DNA of 64,000 bases from Adiantum capillus-veneris (lineage: Eukaryota; Streptophyta; Polypodiopsida; Polypodiales; Pteridaceae), in contig CM043948.1 in the NCBI GenBank assembly GCA_014529385.2, positions 26,787,768-26,851,767 of the forward strand, in the 5' to 3' direction. The number at the start of each line of letters is the position of its first letter. Position 1 is the first letter of the stretch. The notes beneath the pieces were generated by a model that was not told where the DNA came from, did not search any database, and saw nothing but the letters and a program-made list of their open reading frames with translations. Positions 33,667 to 45,091 of this stretch are shown here, piece by piece. Position numbers and translations under genes: made by a program.

Positions 33667-35438
33667 TTTGCTTCAAATCAATTTTTGAACATGCATAGAT
33701 GCATAAAAACATGTAAAGATCAAAATTATGAAGTTCAAACAAAAATTGCAACAAAAGTAAATAATCGCAATTATTTACAGCTGAGTATTTTTTTCAACTT
33801 TTTGCAAATTTGGCATTACAGGCTTGAAGTATACATCAATTAAATACTCTGAGTAAAATATGGCCTCATTTGGGTGCATAGGGTGAAAATGGTGCCAGAT
33901 TTGGGCTTTAGGTCTCTGAAACAGTAGATGTGAAGGATTTTTGAGATTTTGAGCTCCAAATTTGTTCAAACTTGATTAGTGGGCTTAGGACATCATGTGC
34001 TTTGGTCCCATGATGTCAAAATTGCAAATCCCCATTTTGGCCAAAAAGTAAATAATCACGATTATTAACTTTATCATCAAAATGGACAATTTTTTAAGCA
34101 ACTTGTTTCTAGGCATGATGTAGACCCTGTGTATGTGATATGAGGTGATTTGGATCAAAAAATGTGGCTCATAACCCAGAATTTGGCTTGCAAGGACTTC
34201 TTTGCATTTTTTTGGTAATTTTCCAAGTTATAATTGATCATTTTGGCTCATACGTTGTGAGCGGGATGAAAACACACACAGCGCCTCTATAACAACCCGA
34301 CACACACTCTTGGGAAGATACACACACACACACTATGGGGCACCACTCGGCGTAGACAACACACCTGGCCGAGACAGGGAACACACCTCAGGATTGAGAG
34401 GAGAGAGACTATCCACTTGCCCACTCCACACACACACATACACACACACACACACACACACCCAAAAAACTCAGCTCAAAAGAGGAGAATTTCTGATTTT
34501 TAGATACAAATGAGCTTGGGCCAACACCAATGGGGCAAACAGCTCACACAATATGGGTAAAAGATACCAGATACAATCACAAACTGGAGCAGAAACTTCG
34601 CTCATAGGAGAAACTTACACAAAAAAACAGCAGGAAAAGAGTGAGGAATTTGGCAAAATGGACAGCGCCATCGCGTCCGGAACGGCCCAAAACCCCAGTC
34701 TACAATGTCAAAGTGCTCAAATCCGACTTCGGATGAGCAGTTTACGGCCAAAATAGGCTCCAAAATGGGCAAAAACACAGTTGCGGCTGTTCCTCCTCTC
34801 TTCTCCACGTTTTTTCTGGTCTTCTCTCCCTTTTTTTCAGTTCCCACACTTATCTTTATTACTTGGGCACCCTTGGCCTTTTAGATGACCTCAAACGGAC
34901 CCCGAACAGGCCAAAAATTAGCTGACCTCGCAGTGCATAGTTGTCACCTTTTTGCATCATCCGCACACCTGGCACTCAGCTTTTTTCCAATAATGCATCT
35001 CGCCACCACGTGAAGTGGCCCCAAAAAGTGGTCCTAATGATGACCTTTCTGCGTAACTCTCACAAGAAAACACCCACGTTGTGTCCGTCCTCATCTGCGT
35101 GCAAATATTGACCTCGTTCGCCCTCCTGACGCCACTAGATGCCATCTGACGCACCTGCAGACCTCATGTCGTCGGCCCGCGGATAGCTTCCTCAAGAAGT
35201 TTTACACGCTATAAACTCCTCATTATTGTAGAAAAACACAGTGGTACTGCTAATAGTGAAAATCGATGCACTATGTACACCCTGTCCTACCTGTACACAT
35301 GTGGGCCCCACATAACCACCTAGCTAAGGAAAATGGGCAATCCTTTATTTGATGCACCATGCATGTATATGTACATATGCGCAATTCCTTGCTCCAAAAA
35401 ACTCCTGACATAATTTGCCCATCCCCTAGCCTGCTAGA
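33667..35438. other. Non-coding spacer between integrase and the 3' ORF
   Basis: It contains two more AATAATCGCGATTATT-type motifs (about 33757 and 34047) and a CA microsatellite at about 34429-34460. No gene is recognised. Confidence 0.5.
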
Positions 35439-37584
35439 TCATTCATGATCAGCAACAGCAAAGAGAGATATGAGACTCGCCACATCACAGGTCTCCTCAT
35501 CCCTCACCAACACTGCTTGATCCACAGACAGCTCATCTTGCTCCACCATCATCAATCTAGCATGATACAATTTAAGACGCAACCCATTTACCCTTGACTT
35601 ATGTAGAACACCATCCAGGTTAGCCAGCTGATATGTGCCATTTGGAAAACACTCCACTACCTTGAAAGGGCCTTCCCACTTAATTTGAAACTTCTTTTGG
35701 AAGGTATTGTCCAGCTTACTATTGTAGCGCAAAACCAAGTCATGTTTCTTGATACCCTTACTTTTAACCTTTTCATTTATCTTTGCCAAAGCCTTATCCT
35801 GCATCTGCCCATAATGTTCCAATGCGCTCATCCTATCCAACTGGACCTCTTGTAACTGCAAGAGCCTCTCTTTGAATGCATCACTGGGCGACCCAAGCAA
35901 CTTCTCTAACATCTTGACCGCAGGCAACTCTATCTCCACAGGCAATAGTGCTTCCTTTCCATACACCAAATGAAATGGAGTAAACCCTGTACCTGTCTTC
36001 ACCGAAGTACGATAAGCCCATAATGCACTAGGCAATTCCAAATCCCAATTCTTTCCTTGGTGCTCTGTCACTTTAGAAAGAATTTGTACCAACTCACCAT
36101 TGAATCTTTCATTTAAGCCATTACACTGCGGGTAATAAGGAGTGGTATGCTGGTGCCTAATCTTCATCTTTGTGCATAAGAAGTCTAGCAGTTTAGCTCT
36201 AAATCCTGGCCCCTTATCTGAAAGTAGCTCTAATGGAACCCCAAACTTGCAACATATTTCATCATACACAAATTATGCCACATCCTTTGCAGTGATTTGT
36301 TTTACTGCTATAGCCTCTGCCCATCTAGAGAGATAGTCCACTGCCGTCAAGATATAGCTTTTGCCCCTGCTTGTGATAGGTAACGGGCCTATCGCATCAA
36401 TCCCCCACTTTTCAAACACATCAAACGCCATAATGGTTTTTCGTAGCTCTGGCTCCAACACTCTCTTCCCAAATGCTTGACATCTATTGCAATACCTACA
36501 CCAATGGTGAACATCCTTGTGCAAACTAGGCCATACATACCCCTCTTGCAAAATCTTATGCAAGGTGATCTTTAGAGCAAAATGGCCACCACATGTGCCT
36601 TCATGATTCTCTTCCAACACTCTGTAAAGCTCCTCCCGCCAAGGTACACGTCTCAACACGAGATCAGCCCCTTTCATGTATAAGACATCACCAATCAATT
36701 TGTACCTGTATGCTCTACGCACAAAGCCATACTTCTTAGACTTCTGAATCTCCTTTGGAATGATTCCTGTTAGCAAAAACTCCTCTTCTTGAGCCAAACT
36801 TTCCCGGCCATGATAAAGAGGTAAATTGGTCCTCAACACGAATAGCTCCCCAATCATGCCTTGAGCTGCTTCATGTGCCTCTCCATTTAGAGCACGTTCA
36901 ATGTGTTTGATGCTCCATGCTTCAAACTTTTTTAATAGGCCTTTAATTCTAAAGCACATTTCCTTCAATGAGGTGTTCTTTCTCTTCCACACACCCAGCA
37001 CTTGCTTCACCACTAACAAGGCATCACCTTTTATGCTCAACCTTCGAACCCCATGCTTCAAACAAATGTGTAATCCGGCTTCCAATGTAGCATATTCAGC
37101 CTCATTGTTACTATGCGCATCCAATTTGAACCCTCTCTTGCATACTAGCTCCCCCTCTGGATCATAAAGTGCTATACCCCCTGAAGCTGTATCGTGGCTC
37201 TTTCTGTATGAACCATCAAAGAACAACACATGTGCATTGCTGATCTGTGGCACTTCTTCAACTACCTTTCTCACCACCTCTTCCTTAACAATAAGGGGAT
37301 TCTCCTTGTAGGTCAACAAATCAGCTAGGGTAGCCCTTGTACTATCTTCCACTAGAAAAGAGAACTCAAACTCTTGCAGCTCAATTACCCATTTCTTCAC
37401 CACATTTGACATGTTAGTACCATTAATTAACTGTGGCAAAAAGGCATAACTCATCAAGAAAAAAAAAGGCCGTGGTAGCAAGTAATGACGAAATCGTCGA
37501 CAAGCAAATATTACACTGGCCATCACTAGCTCTACTTCCGATAACTTTCTCTCTGCTACCAACTTCACTCGGCTTGCACAATAC
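35439..37584 (-). pseudogene. Gypsy pol: RT/RNase H end, archaeal-type RNase H, integrase
   Basis: Continues the RT frame from 40388, split by the TRIM insertion. ASVIFACRRFRHYLL is the end of the first RNase H. Next comes a second RNase H: VLFFDGSYRKSHDTASGGIA, SNNEAEYATLEAGL, LSIKGDALLVVKQV and ERALNGEAHEAA, supplying the Asp-Glu-Asp pattern. Then the integrase zinc finger (H...H...CRYCNRC), the core start WGIDAIGPLP, TAVDYLSRWAEA, and, after one in-frame TAA near 36270, SDKGPGFRAKLL, YYPQCNGLNERFNGELV and KWEGPFKVVE (chromodomain-free C-terminus). The dual RNase H marks the Tat-type clade. Confidence 0.85.
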
Positions 37585-37726
37585 TGTTGAGAGAGAAGGA
37601 GAGAACACAGAAGTAGAACCCCAAAGTGTGTAGAATACACACATGAGATGATGTATATATAGAGGGGACCTGGGTGCCATATATAGAGAAGCCATATATT
37701 GAGTAGCTTCACATATAAGCTCAACA
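37585..37726 (-). repeat. 3' LTR of the TRIM-like element
   Basis: Minus strand runs TGTTGAGCTTATATGTGAAG ... CTCTCTCAACA. It matches 40246-40387 with very few differences. Confidence 0.9.
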
Positions 37727-38399
37727 CCCCCGCTCAAATAAGGGTCCCTAACTGTGGATGAAAAAACCCTTGGGGGATCAAGGGAAAAACCCACAGCTCT
37801 ATATACACCCACCGTTATATTATAAAAATCATTAAATATACAAATGTTTACGAGGAGCTACATCACTCCTTTTACAATGAATGTTTTATGAGGAGTTACA
37901 TTACTCCTATCCTATCAAATACAATAATGAATACAAAGGTTCAATAAAGAGGTATAAAAGCTATCGATTAGCTTGTAATCAAAAGTGTCTCCGTGAATCT
38001 GCTGTGTAGCTTGTCATCAATATCGCATCACCAAACATGTCTTCATGTTGTCATCAATATGGCATCACCAAACATATCTTCATAAATCTTTTATTGTCAC
38101 CAAGTTTGTCTTCATAAAATCAATTCTTTGATCAATCCTACATAGATCATAGACTCCAAAAAGAACATGTCATGAAAATTATTAGCATCGTTAATGAAAT
38201 AATTACCTTCACAATGCCATAAGAGATGGTTCGCGACGCCACTCTTTTGACGACATATATACGCACGACAACATATGGTACATAAAGTATAAACGTAAAA
38301 GTACAAAATGTGTGATTACGTGATACAAATGATATGTGTATATACTACATAAAACAACATTTATCAATGTAGTGATCAATGAATACCATCAAAGTATTA

Positions 38400-38900
38400 A
38401 CAAAATATCATCATTATATCAATAAAAATGAATAAATGACCATGGTATCAACGAAAAGCATCATGATATCACCGAGAATAATCATTGTATCAACGAAACA
38501 ACATTATGGCATCACCGAGAATAACCATGGTATCAACGAAACATCATCATGGCATCACCGAGAATAACCATGGTATCAACGAAACAACATCATGGTATCA
38601 CCGAGAATAACCATGGTATCAACAAAACATCATCATGGTATCAACAAAAATCACCATGGAATCAACGAAACAACATCATGGCATCACCGAGAATAACCAT
38701 GGTATCAACGAAACATCATCATGGCATCACCGAGAATAACCATGGTATCAATGAAATATCATCATGGCACCACCGAGAATAACCATGGTATCAATGGCAT
38801 ATCATCATGGTATCAACGAAAATCACCATGACCAAAGTATTAACAAAACATCATCATGGTACCATCAAAATCACTATGGTATCAATGAGAAATTATCAAT
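38400..38900. repeat. 43-bp tandem array inside the TRIM-like element
   Basis: ATAACCATGGTATCAACGAA recurs at 38521, 38564 and 38607 and onward every 43 bp, with CATCACCGAG between. About ten degenerate units; ATCA/CATGG is strongly over-represented. Confidence 0.85.
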
Positions 38901-39149
38901 AAAACGACGTAAACTATATCTCTAAAAGAATAATTATACGAGAATCAATGAACGAGTATATCATATAACAAAAGATCATGTACCAACAGTAGCTCGATAG
39001 AATTTGGACGATCATCAACGGCTCGACTGAATCGGAACGATGTGTAACTGGCTTCTGCAGCAAAGTTACGTCAGTAACAAATATATGATTGATGAAGAAA
39101 AATATAATTGAGAAGTTTTCAATTATGAGAAAAATCAAAAGCAAAAAGT

Positions 39150-40200
39150 AAAATTTTGATTTTCAAACATATTCGCAGTCCGAGACGATAACCCAAATCG
39201 GTGCAGAATTTAGAGAAACTTCCTTCTGCAAAGTTATAGACCACATCGATTCCGGTCTCCCATAGCGGGTAGTTTCTTCTGCAAAGTTGTAGAACACATC
39301 GATTCCGGTCTCTCACGCGGGTAGTTTCTGCAAAATCGTTTTCAATAAGCAGAAAAATAAAAAACAAAAAGCGGAAGTTGCTTTTCAGGTATGTACGCAG
39401 TCCGCGAACGATAACTCAAAATCGGTGCAGAATTTGAAAACACTTCCTTCTGCAAAGTTGTAGAACACATCGATTCCGGTCTCTCTCGCGAGTAGTTTCT
39501 GCAAAATCCTTTCCAATTAGCAGAAAAATCAAAAACAAAAAGCGGAAGTTGCTTTTTAGGTATGTACGCAGTCCGCAAACGATAACTCAAAATCGGTGCA
39601 GAATTTGAAAATACTTCCTTCTGCAAAGTTGTAGACCACATCCATTCCGGTCTCCCGCTCAGGTAGTTTCTGCAAAATCGTTTTCAATTAGCAAAAAAAA
39701 AATCAAAAACAAAAAGCGGAAGTTGCTTTTCAGGTATGTACGCATTCCGCGAACGATAACTCAAAATCGGTGCAGAATTTGAAAACACTTCCTTCTGCAA
39801 AGTTGTAGACCACATCGATTCCGGTCTCCTGCGTAGGTAGTTTCTGCAAAATCGTTTTCAATTAGCAAAAAAATCAAAAACAAAAAGCAAAAGTTGCTTT
39901 TTAGGTATGTACGCAGTCCGCGAACGATAACTCAAAATTGGTGCAGAATTTGAAAAAACTTCCTTCTGCAAAGTTGTAGACCACATCGATTCCAGTCTCT
40001 CACGTGGGTAGTTTCTGCAAAATTGTTTTCAATTAGCAGAAAATCAAAAACAAAACGCGGAAGCTGTTTTTCAGGTATGTACGCAGTCCGTGAACGATAA
40101 CTCAAAATCGGTGCAGAATTTGAAGAAACTTCCTTCTGCAAAGTTGTAGACCACATCGATTCCGATCCCTCTTTAGAGTAGTTTCTGCAAAATCGATTTT
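39150..40200. repeat. About 172-bp tandem array inside the TRIM-like element
   Basis: CTTCTGCAAAGTTGTAGA followed by ACATCGATTCCGGTCTC recurs at about 39275, 39449, 39619, 39793, 39962 and 40133, a period of 170-174 bp. A shorter first interval starts near 39222. The period is close to that of many centromeric satellites. Confidence 0.85.
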
Positions 40201-40233
40201 GATCAGGAGAAAAATCGAAAACAAAAACGTACT

Positions 40234-40245
40234 GCTCTGATACCA
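40234..40245 (-). other. Primer-binding site (initiator tRNA-Met) of the TRIM-like element
   Basis: TGGTATCAGAGC on the minus strand directly after the 5' LTR. Confidence 0.9.
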
Positions 40246-40387
40246 TTTTGAGAGAGAAGGAGAGAACACAGAAGTAGAACCCCAAAGTGTGTATAATACA
40301 CACATGAGATGATGTATATATAGAGGGGACCTGGGTGCCATATATAGAGAAGCCATATATTGAGTAGCTTCACATATAAGCTCAACA
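40246..40387 (-). repeat. 5' LTR of the TRIM-like element
   Basis: 142 bp; ends CTCTCTCAAAA rather than CTCTCTCAACA, one base changed from the partner copy. Confidence 0.9.
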
Positions 40388-41395
40388 AATACACTGGCCT
40401 CATATAATGGCTACCCTTCCCCTTTTGCAATAGCATGGCTCCAATGGCATCATCCCCTACTGATGGATTTAAATAAAAAACTTTCTCCCAATCAGGAGCC
40501 TGCATGGCTGACAACCCCCCTAACACCTCTTTCACCTCTTGAAACACTTCTTCACACTTATCATCCCATTGCAATGGATCATGCTTTGCCACTTGTTGTA
40601 ATGGATAAAGAAGCTGCGAAGACAATGGAATAAACCGTGCCATGTACTTCACTTTGTGTATAAAGGTTGCCAATTGCTTCGTACTCATAGGTGATGGAAG
40701 AAGAATAATATACTTAACCTTGTCTGGATCAGCCTCAATGCCATTTTCTGACACCATGTGGCCCAATAACTTCACCCTTGGCTGTGCTAGATGACATTTC
40801 TTTGGATTTAGTTGTCCTCCACATTCATCATATCGAGCCAATACCATCTGCAGCTTCTCATGATGATCAGCCCTACTGCTATAGACACAGAAGTCATCCA
40901 TAAAAGCTTTAACACAACTACCAATGAATGGTTCCAACACCCAATTTGCTCTCTCTTGATAGAAGGAAGGTCCATTTGACAACCCAAATGGCAATACTGT
41001 GTAGCAATAGCAGCCCCATGGCGTAATAAAAGTTGTCTTTGTGCGGTCTTTAAGAGCAATCTTCAATTGAAAATAGCCTGAAAAACCATCACACACACTG
41101 TACCTCTCATAACCTGCCACTGAATCCAAGATCTGATCGATGAATGGAAGAGGATATGGGTTCTTCTTAGTGGTTGCGTTTAAGGGTTTAAAATCCACAC
41201 AAATTCTCCACTTCCCATTCTTCTTTGGACTGACTACAACTGGACTCACCCATTCTGTGGTCTCCACTGGAACTATGAACCCTGCCTTCAATAACTTGTC
41301 CACCTCTACCCGCAAGGCTTCCATTTGCTCTTGACCCATCCTTCTTAGCCTTTGCCGCAGTGGCTTAGCACCTTCTTTCAGCTCTATTTTCCCAT
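40388..41395 (-). pseudogene. Gypsy reverse transcriptase 2 (intact-looking frame)
   Basis: Starts with LKEGAKPLRQRLRRM, then GFIVPVETTEWVSPVVVSPK, WRICVDFKPLNATTKK, YPLPFIDQILDSV, CDGFSGYFQLKI, FITPWGCYCYTVLPFGLSNG, KAFMDDFCVYSS (catalytic MDD), LGHMVSENGIEADPDKV and the start of RNase H (FYLNPSVGDDAIGAML). The frame is uninterrupted to the TRIM insertion. At its N-terminus it is fused in frame to the end of a different RT (41396-42459). Confidence 0.85.
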
Positions 41396-42459
41396 CTCCT
41401 GGTTGAGCTAGTATACACCCAATGGAAAAATTGAAAGCATCTACATGTATGTGGAATATCTTATTCCAATCTGGTGCTTTCAATATTGGAGCTGAAGTGA
41501 GAGCTTGCTTAAGCTTCATGAAGGATTCTTCACACTCATCAGTCCACTCAAAGTGTGTAATCAAGCTATACATGGGTTTTGCAATTATAGCGTATATCTA
41601 AATGAGTCGTTTGTAATATCCACAATGTCCCATGAAGGATTGAACCCCCTTGACTGTTGTTGGTCTAGGAAAATCAGCAATAACATGAATTTTATCCATA
41701 TCAGTAGCTACTATATGTCCAAGAATTTTTCCTTGTCTATTCATGAATTTTGTCCAAGAATTTTTCCTTGTCTACCCATGAATATGCGCTTTTCAGGATT
41801 TAGGGAAATCCAATAAAGTCTACATTTTTTGAATACCTTTTTGAGGTGTTCAAAAATGATCAGCCTAGATTGATGAATGTACGCATAGATCATCCATATA
41901 AACTTCCAAGAATTTCCTAAGATATTCTTTAAAAGCATGGCTCATCAATCTTTGAAAGGTGGAAAGAGCATTAGTTAAACCAATAGGCAAAAATACCCCA
42001 TTCTGTTGCAAAATCAGTCTTATGCTGATCTTTTGGGTCAACCAAAAGTTGATTGTATCCCGAAAAGCCGTCTAAAAAGTTGTAAGATTCTTTATCTGCT
42101 ACTCATTCTAAAACATGCTCAGCGATTGGAAGAGGAAATTTTTCTCTAATGGTAGCTGCATTCACTTTCTTGAGGTTGACACACACTCATAGTTTTCCAC
42201 TTTTCTTGGGCACTCCCACAATTGGAGATACCCAATCTATGTGTTCAATTTCATAAATGAATTCCGCTTCCTTTAGTTTTTTAATCTCTTCTTTGATCTT
42301 CCTGGAAAATGTCTCGTTATACATGTATAGCCTTTGTCTACTTGGTTTTGCATGATCTCTCATGAGTATGGTATGTTGACAGATTTTTGGATCAACACCC
42401 TTGAGATCCTTATAAGACCAAGCAAAGATATGTCGGTATTCTTTCACTAAGGTTAACAA
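41396..42459 (-). pseudogene. Gypsy reverse transcriptase 1 (decayed), upstream of RT 2
   Basis: TLVKEYRHIFAWSYKDLKGV, AKPSRQRLYMYNETF and FIYEIEHIDWVSPIVGVPKK open the domain. Further on come LEVYMDDLCVHS (YMDD) and, near 41573, FEWTDECEESFMKLKQALTS and PDWNKIFHIHVDAFNFSIGCILAQPG, the thumb-connection. Many stops and frameshifts break 42190-41580. The frame then runs directly from ILAQPGDGKI into the N-terminus of the second RT, so it lacks its own RNase H and integrase. Confidence 0.8.
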
Positions 42460-42577
42460 AAGCTCTTCTTCTTCTTCTGTTAAGTCATTTGCAATGTAGG
42501 CGCCTAGGCTTCTCTCCTATTTCAACCAGATCTATTGTTTTTATGTTTTCACCCCCTTCGTAGGATTCGCCTTGTTT

Positions 42578-44492
42578 TCATAGTTCTCTAACAGGTTGTT
42601 CGACTATGATTTTTTTATCTTGGAGAGTATATTTCTTGTAATGGGATGGAACACTCATTACATCTTTATCATCCTCTAATGTGGTTTCCATTTCAGTTGT
42701 ATATATCTCCTTTAGAGCTTTTTTCAGCTCTTGATATTTCTTTTTCTGTTCGACTCTTGTCATTGTTGAATCCTTGTCCAATTTTTTAGGTTTCGCTTGA
42801 GTTTCTTTTCTAGTATTTCTTGATGTTTTTGACATTTTTGGATTTTTGTTTGAAGGATATCTGCCAGTCATTTTGTCATTGACACAATCATGTGAATCTA
42901 TCTGTATAAGGAACTGTGTTCTACTTGAGACTGATGGCATAGGTCTACCTTTCAAATTTCTATTGGCTCTTTTTCATCTATACCATTTGTGTCTTATATC
43001 AAAAAAAAATTCCTCCACTCCTTTCATGAGTAGCTTAGCTCTCATCTGTTCTTTTTCTGACCCCAAATCATCTGAGGTAGCTGAGTGTAATTCTAACTCA
43101 TCTGTTGCATCATAGTAGAGGTCTGAAAAGACTTGTTGAGCTTTCATCAAGTCCTTGGATTCCTCAATTTCATCTTCAATGTGGAGTGTTGAAATCATTT
43201 GTATGTGAATTATATCATAGCCATCCTCATTGAAAAATTGAGTAGGCATAGATGTATTCACACATACATCCATTGTTGCTAGAATTAGAGTCCATTCAAA
43301 TGGCTAAAACAAATGCGCGAGAAAGGGTTCAGGTACATAGGCTTCATCTATGCAATCCCTTTCTGAGATACATTCCTCTCTTTTTAAACTCCCGTTTTCT
43401 GAAGCTCTGCACATCCAAATAGGGGTGCCTTTGTTCAACCAAGATGGAAGTTTAGTTTCAGCCAAAAAAGACTGAATTGAACTCTTGTATGGGCATTTTC
43501 ATGACATCTCTATAAGTGTGATCTTTTAGATTAACCCTTGTTATTGATCCCACTTGCTTCAAGTACACATAATTGTTTCTCCAATCTTGGATGAGATGCA
43601 CTTGTCGCATGAAAGGTCTTCCCAATATGATTTTGTAATTCAGTTTCTTTCCAAAGTCTACTATGGCAAAAGTGTTTTGATATTCAATCCCACAGGAATG
43701 AACTATCACTTTTTCAAGCAGTCCTAAGGGTCTTTCGATGTGTCCATCAGCCAATTGCAATTCCATTCAAGTTTGTCTAATGGGGCTGGTTGTCCCCAGG
43801 ATTCCCATACTGCTTTCGGGGGCTATGGCTATGCCAACCCCACTATCCAGTATTGCCATGGTTTCTATGTCATTATATTTCATTGGAAGGGTGGTGTTTC
43901 CTTCTTCGTAGTATTTTCTAACTTTGTTCATTGGAATAGACCAAATCTCTTTGTTGTCCATTTTGTGTTTCAATTTTCCCAATTTTTTTGCGATTAGCCC
44001 TGTTATCCCTACCTTCTCTAGGGTTGTCTGTAGATCATTCCATATGTATGTTCTGATTTTCAACAGTTCTCCTAAAATAAGAGTGCATTGGATGGGTGTA
44101 GACATGATTGAATGGATGTTGTCTACTTGTAGGGTCTGTGTCGCTCTTTTTACTTGAGTGGTCTTACACACAATGGATTCATCTTCGTTATCTCCCAAGT
44201 AAGAAGGTAATGTTTTCAAGGTCAATGGTTTAGACATTCCTAAAGCTTCAGATCCGCAATCCCCATACAAGGATTGTACATCCATGTCCATTTCAGGAGG
44301 TACATTGTCTAACCAAACTTCCTCTATAGAAGATGACTTTAAGGTTAGGCTCCCATCATTGATCCCTCTAACTTTTTTCCATAAGTGTCTTGTCCCGTCT
44401 TCTTCTACGAATGGAATTCCGTCTAAGGCATCTTCGCTGTCCGACACTATAAGTTTTGGCTCTTTTGTTTCAAGGTGGGGTTCTACCACCAC
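42578..44492 (-). pseudogene. Gypsy aspartic protease and linker region
   Basis: ETMAILDSGVGIAIAPESSM (44492-43767) is the retropepsin active-site motif D-S/T-G. After one stop, MELQLADGHIERPLGLLE and KIILGRPFMRQVHLIQDW match the protease C-terminal half (ILGRPF). 43273-42578 is an acidic, Lys-rich linker between protease and RT 1 with no known domain. Frame shifts separate these parts. Confidence 0.7.
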
Positions 44493-45091
44493 TTTGGATT
44501 TTTATTGATCATCTCTTATCACAAGCTCCTCAGGTTTTTGCCATACTTTCAAGCTTGGGTTTTTGTATTTTCATCATTTCTTGCGTGATTCTTACCATAT
44601 TTTGATAAGCTTCAATCTGAGCTGCTTCCGATGTATGGAGAAGGATAGTTTTTCCATTTGTTTTTCATGTTTTGGCCTGCTTTAAGTCCCGCTTGGTAGG
44701 CTTCCAAGGCTACATTAATAGGCTAAAAACATTTATCAACCAAAATTGATCCTCCCAATTTCACGGTGGTTTCTTTGATTTCGCTTCCAGTTTTGTTCGT
44801 CTTTTCCTAGAATAGCTTTTTTGCTTTCTCCTCGATTTCGGCTCGTTGTTTCTATTTTCTCATCTCGTATCTTTTTCCTCTGCTTATTTTGGTCTTTTGA
44901 GATGTACTTTTTGTATTCTCAGAATCATCAGAGGAGTTATGTTTCTTTTTCTTAGCCTCGGCTCTAGTGATTACCTTGATTGGAAAAATCGGTTCACTCT
45001 CAGATGAGCTACTAGGTATCACTTGGACTACGTTCACTACTGTTTTATTCTTGTTTAAAGGATTTTTAGGACAATCTTCTTGGAAGTTTCC

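Larger units (their letters stand above)
37585..40387 (-). mobile_element. Complete TRIM-like nonautonomous LTR element with TSD
   Basis: Two 142-bp LTRs (37585-37726 and 40246-40387) are nearly identical. The target duplication AATAC stands at 37580-37584 and 40388-40392. On the minus strand, TGGTATCAGAGC follows the 5' LTR and GAGCGGGGG precedes the 3' LTR. The 2.5-kb interior encodes no protein I recognise and is largely two tandem arrays. It is inserted in the gypsy RNase H, and its removal rejoins that frame. Short LTRs without coding capacity fit the TRIM class; mobilisation in trans is inferred. Confidence 0.9.

Noticed and set aside
34310-34513. Plus-strand ORF with THTHTYTHTH
   Set aside because: Artefact of a CA microsatellite.
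37433-37633. Plus-strand frames over the gypsy and TRIM borders
   Set aside because: Shadows of the minus-strand pol; no independent motif.
38400-40200. CRISPR-like array
   Set aside because: The 43-bp and 172-bp units are head-to-tail without unique spacers and lie inside an LTR element of a eukaryotic genome.
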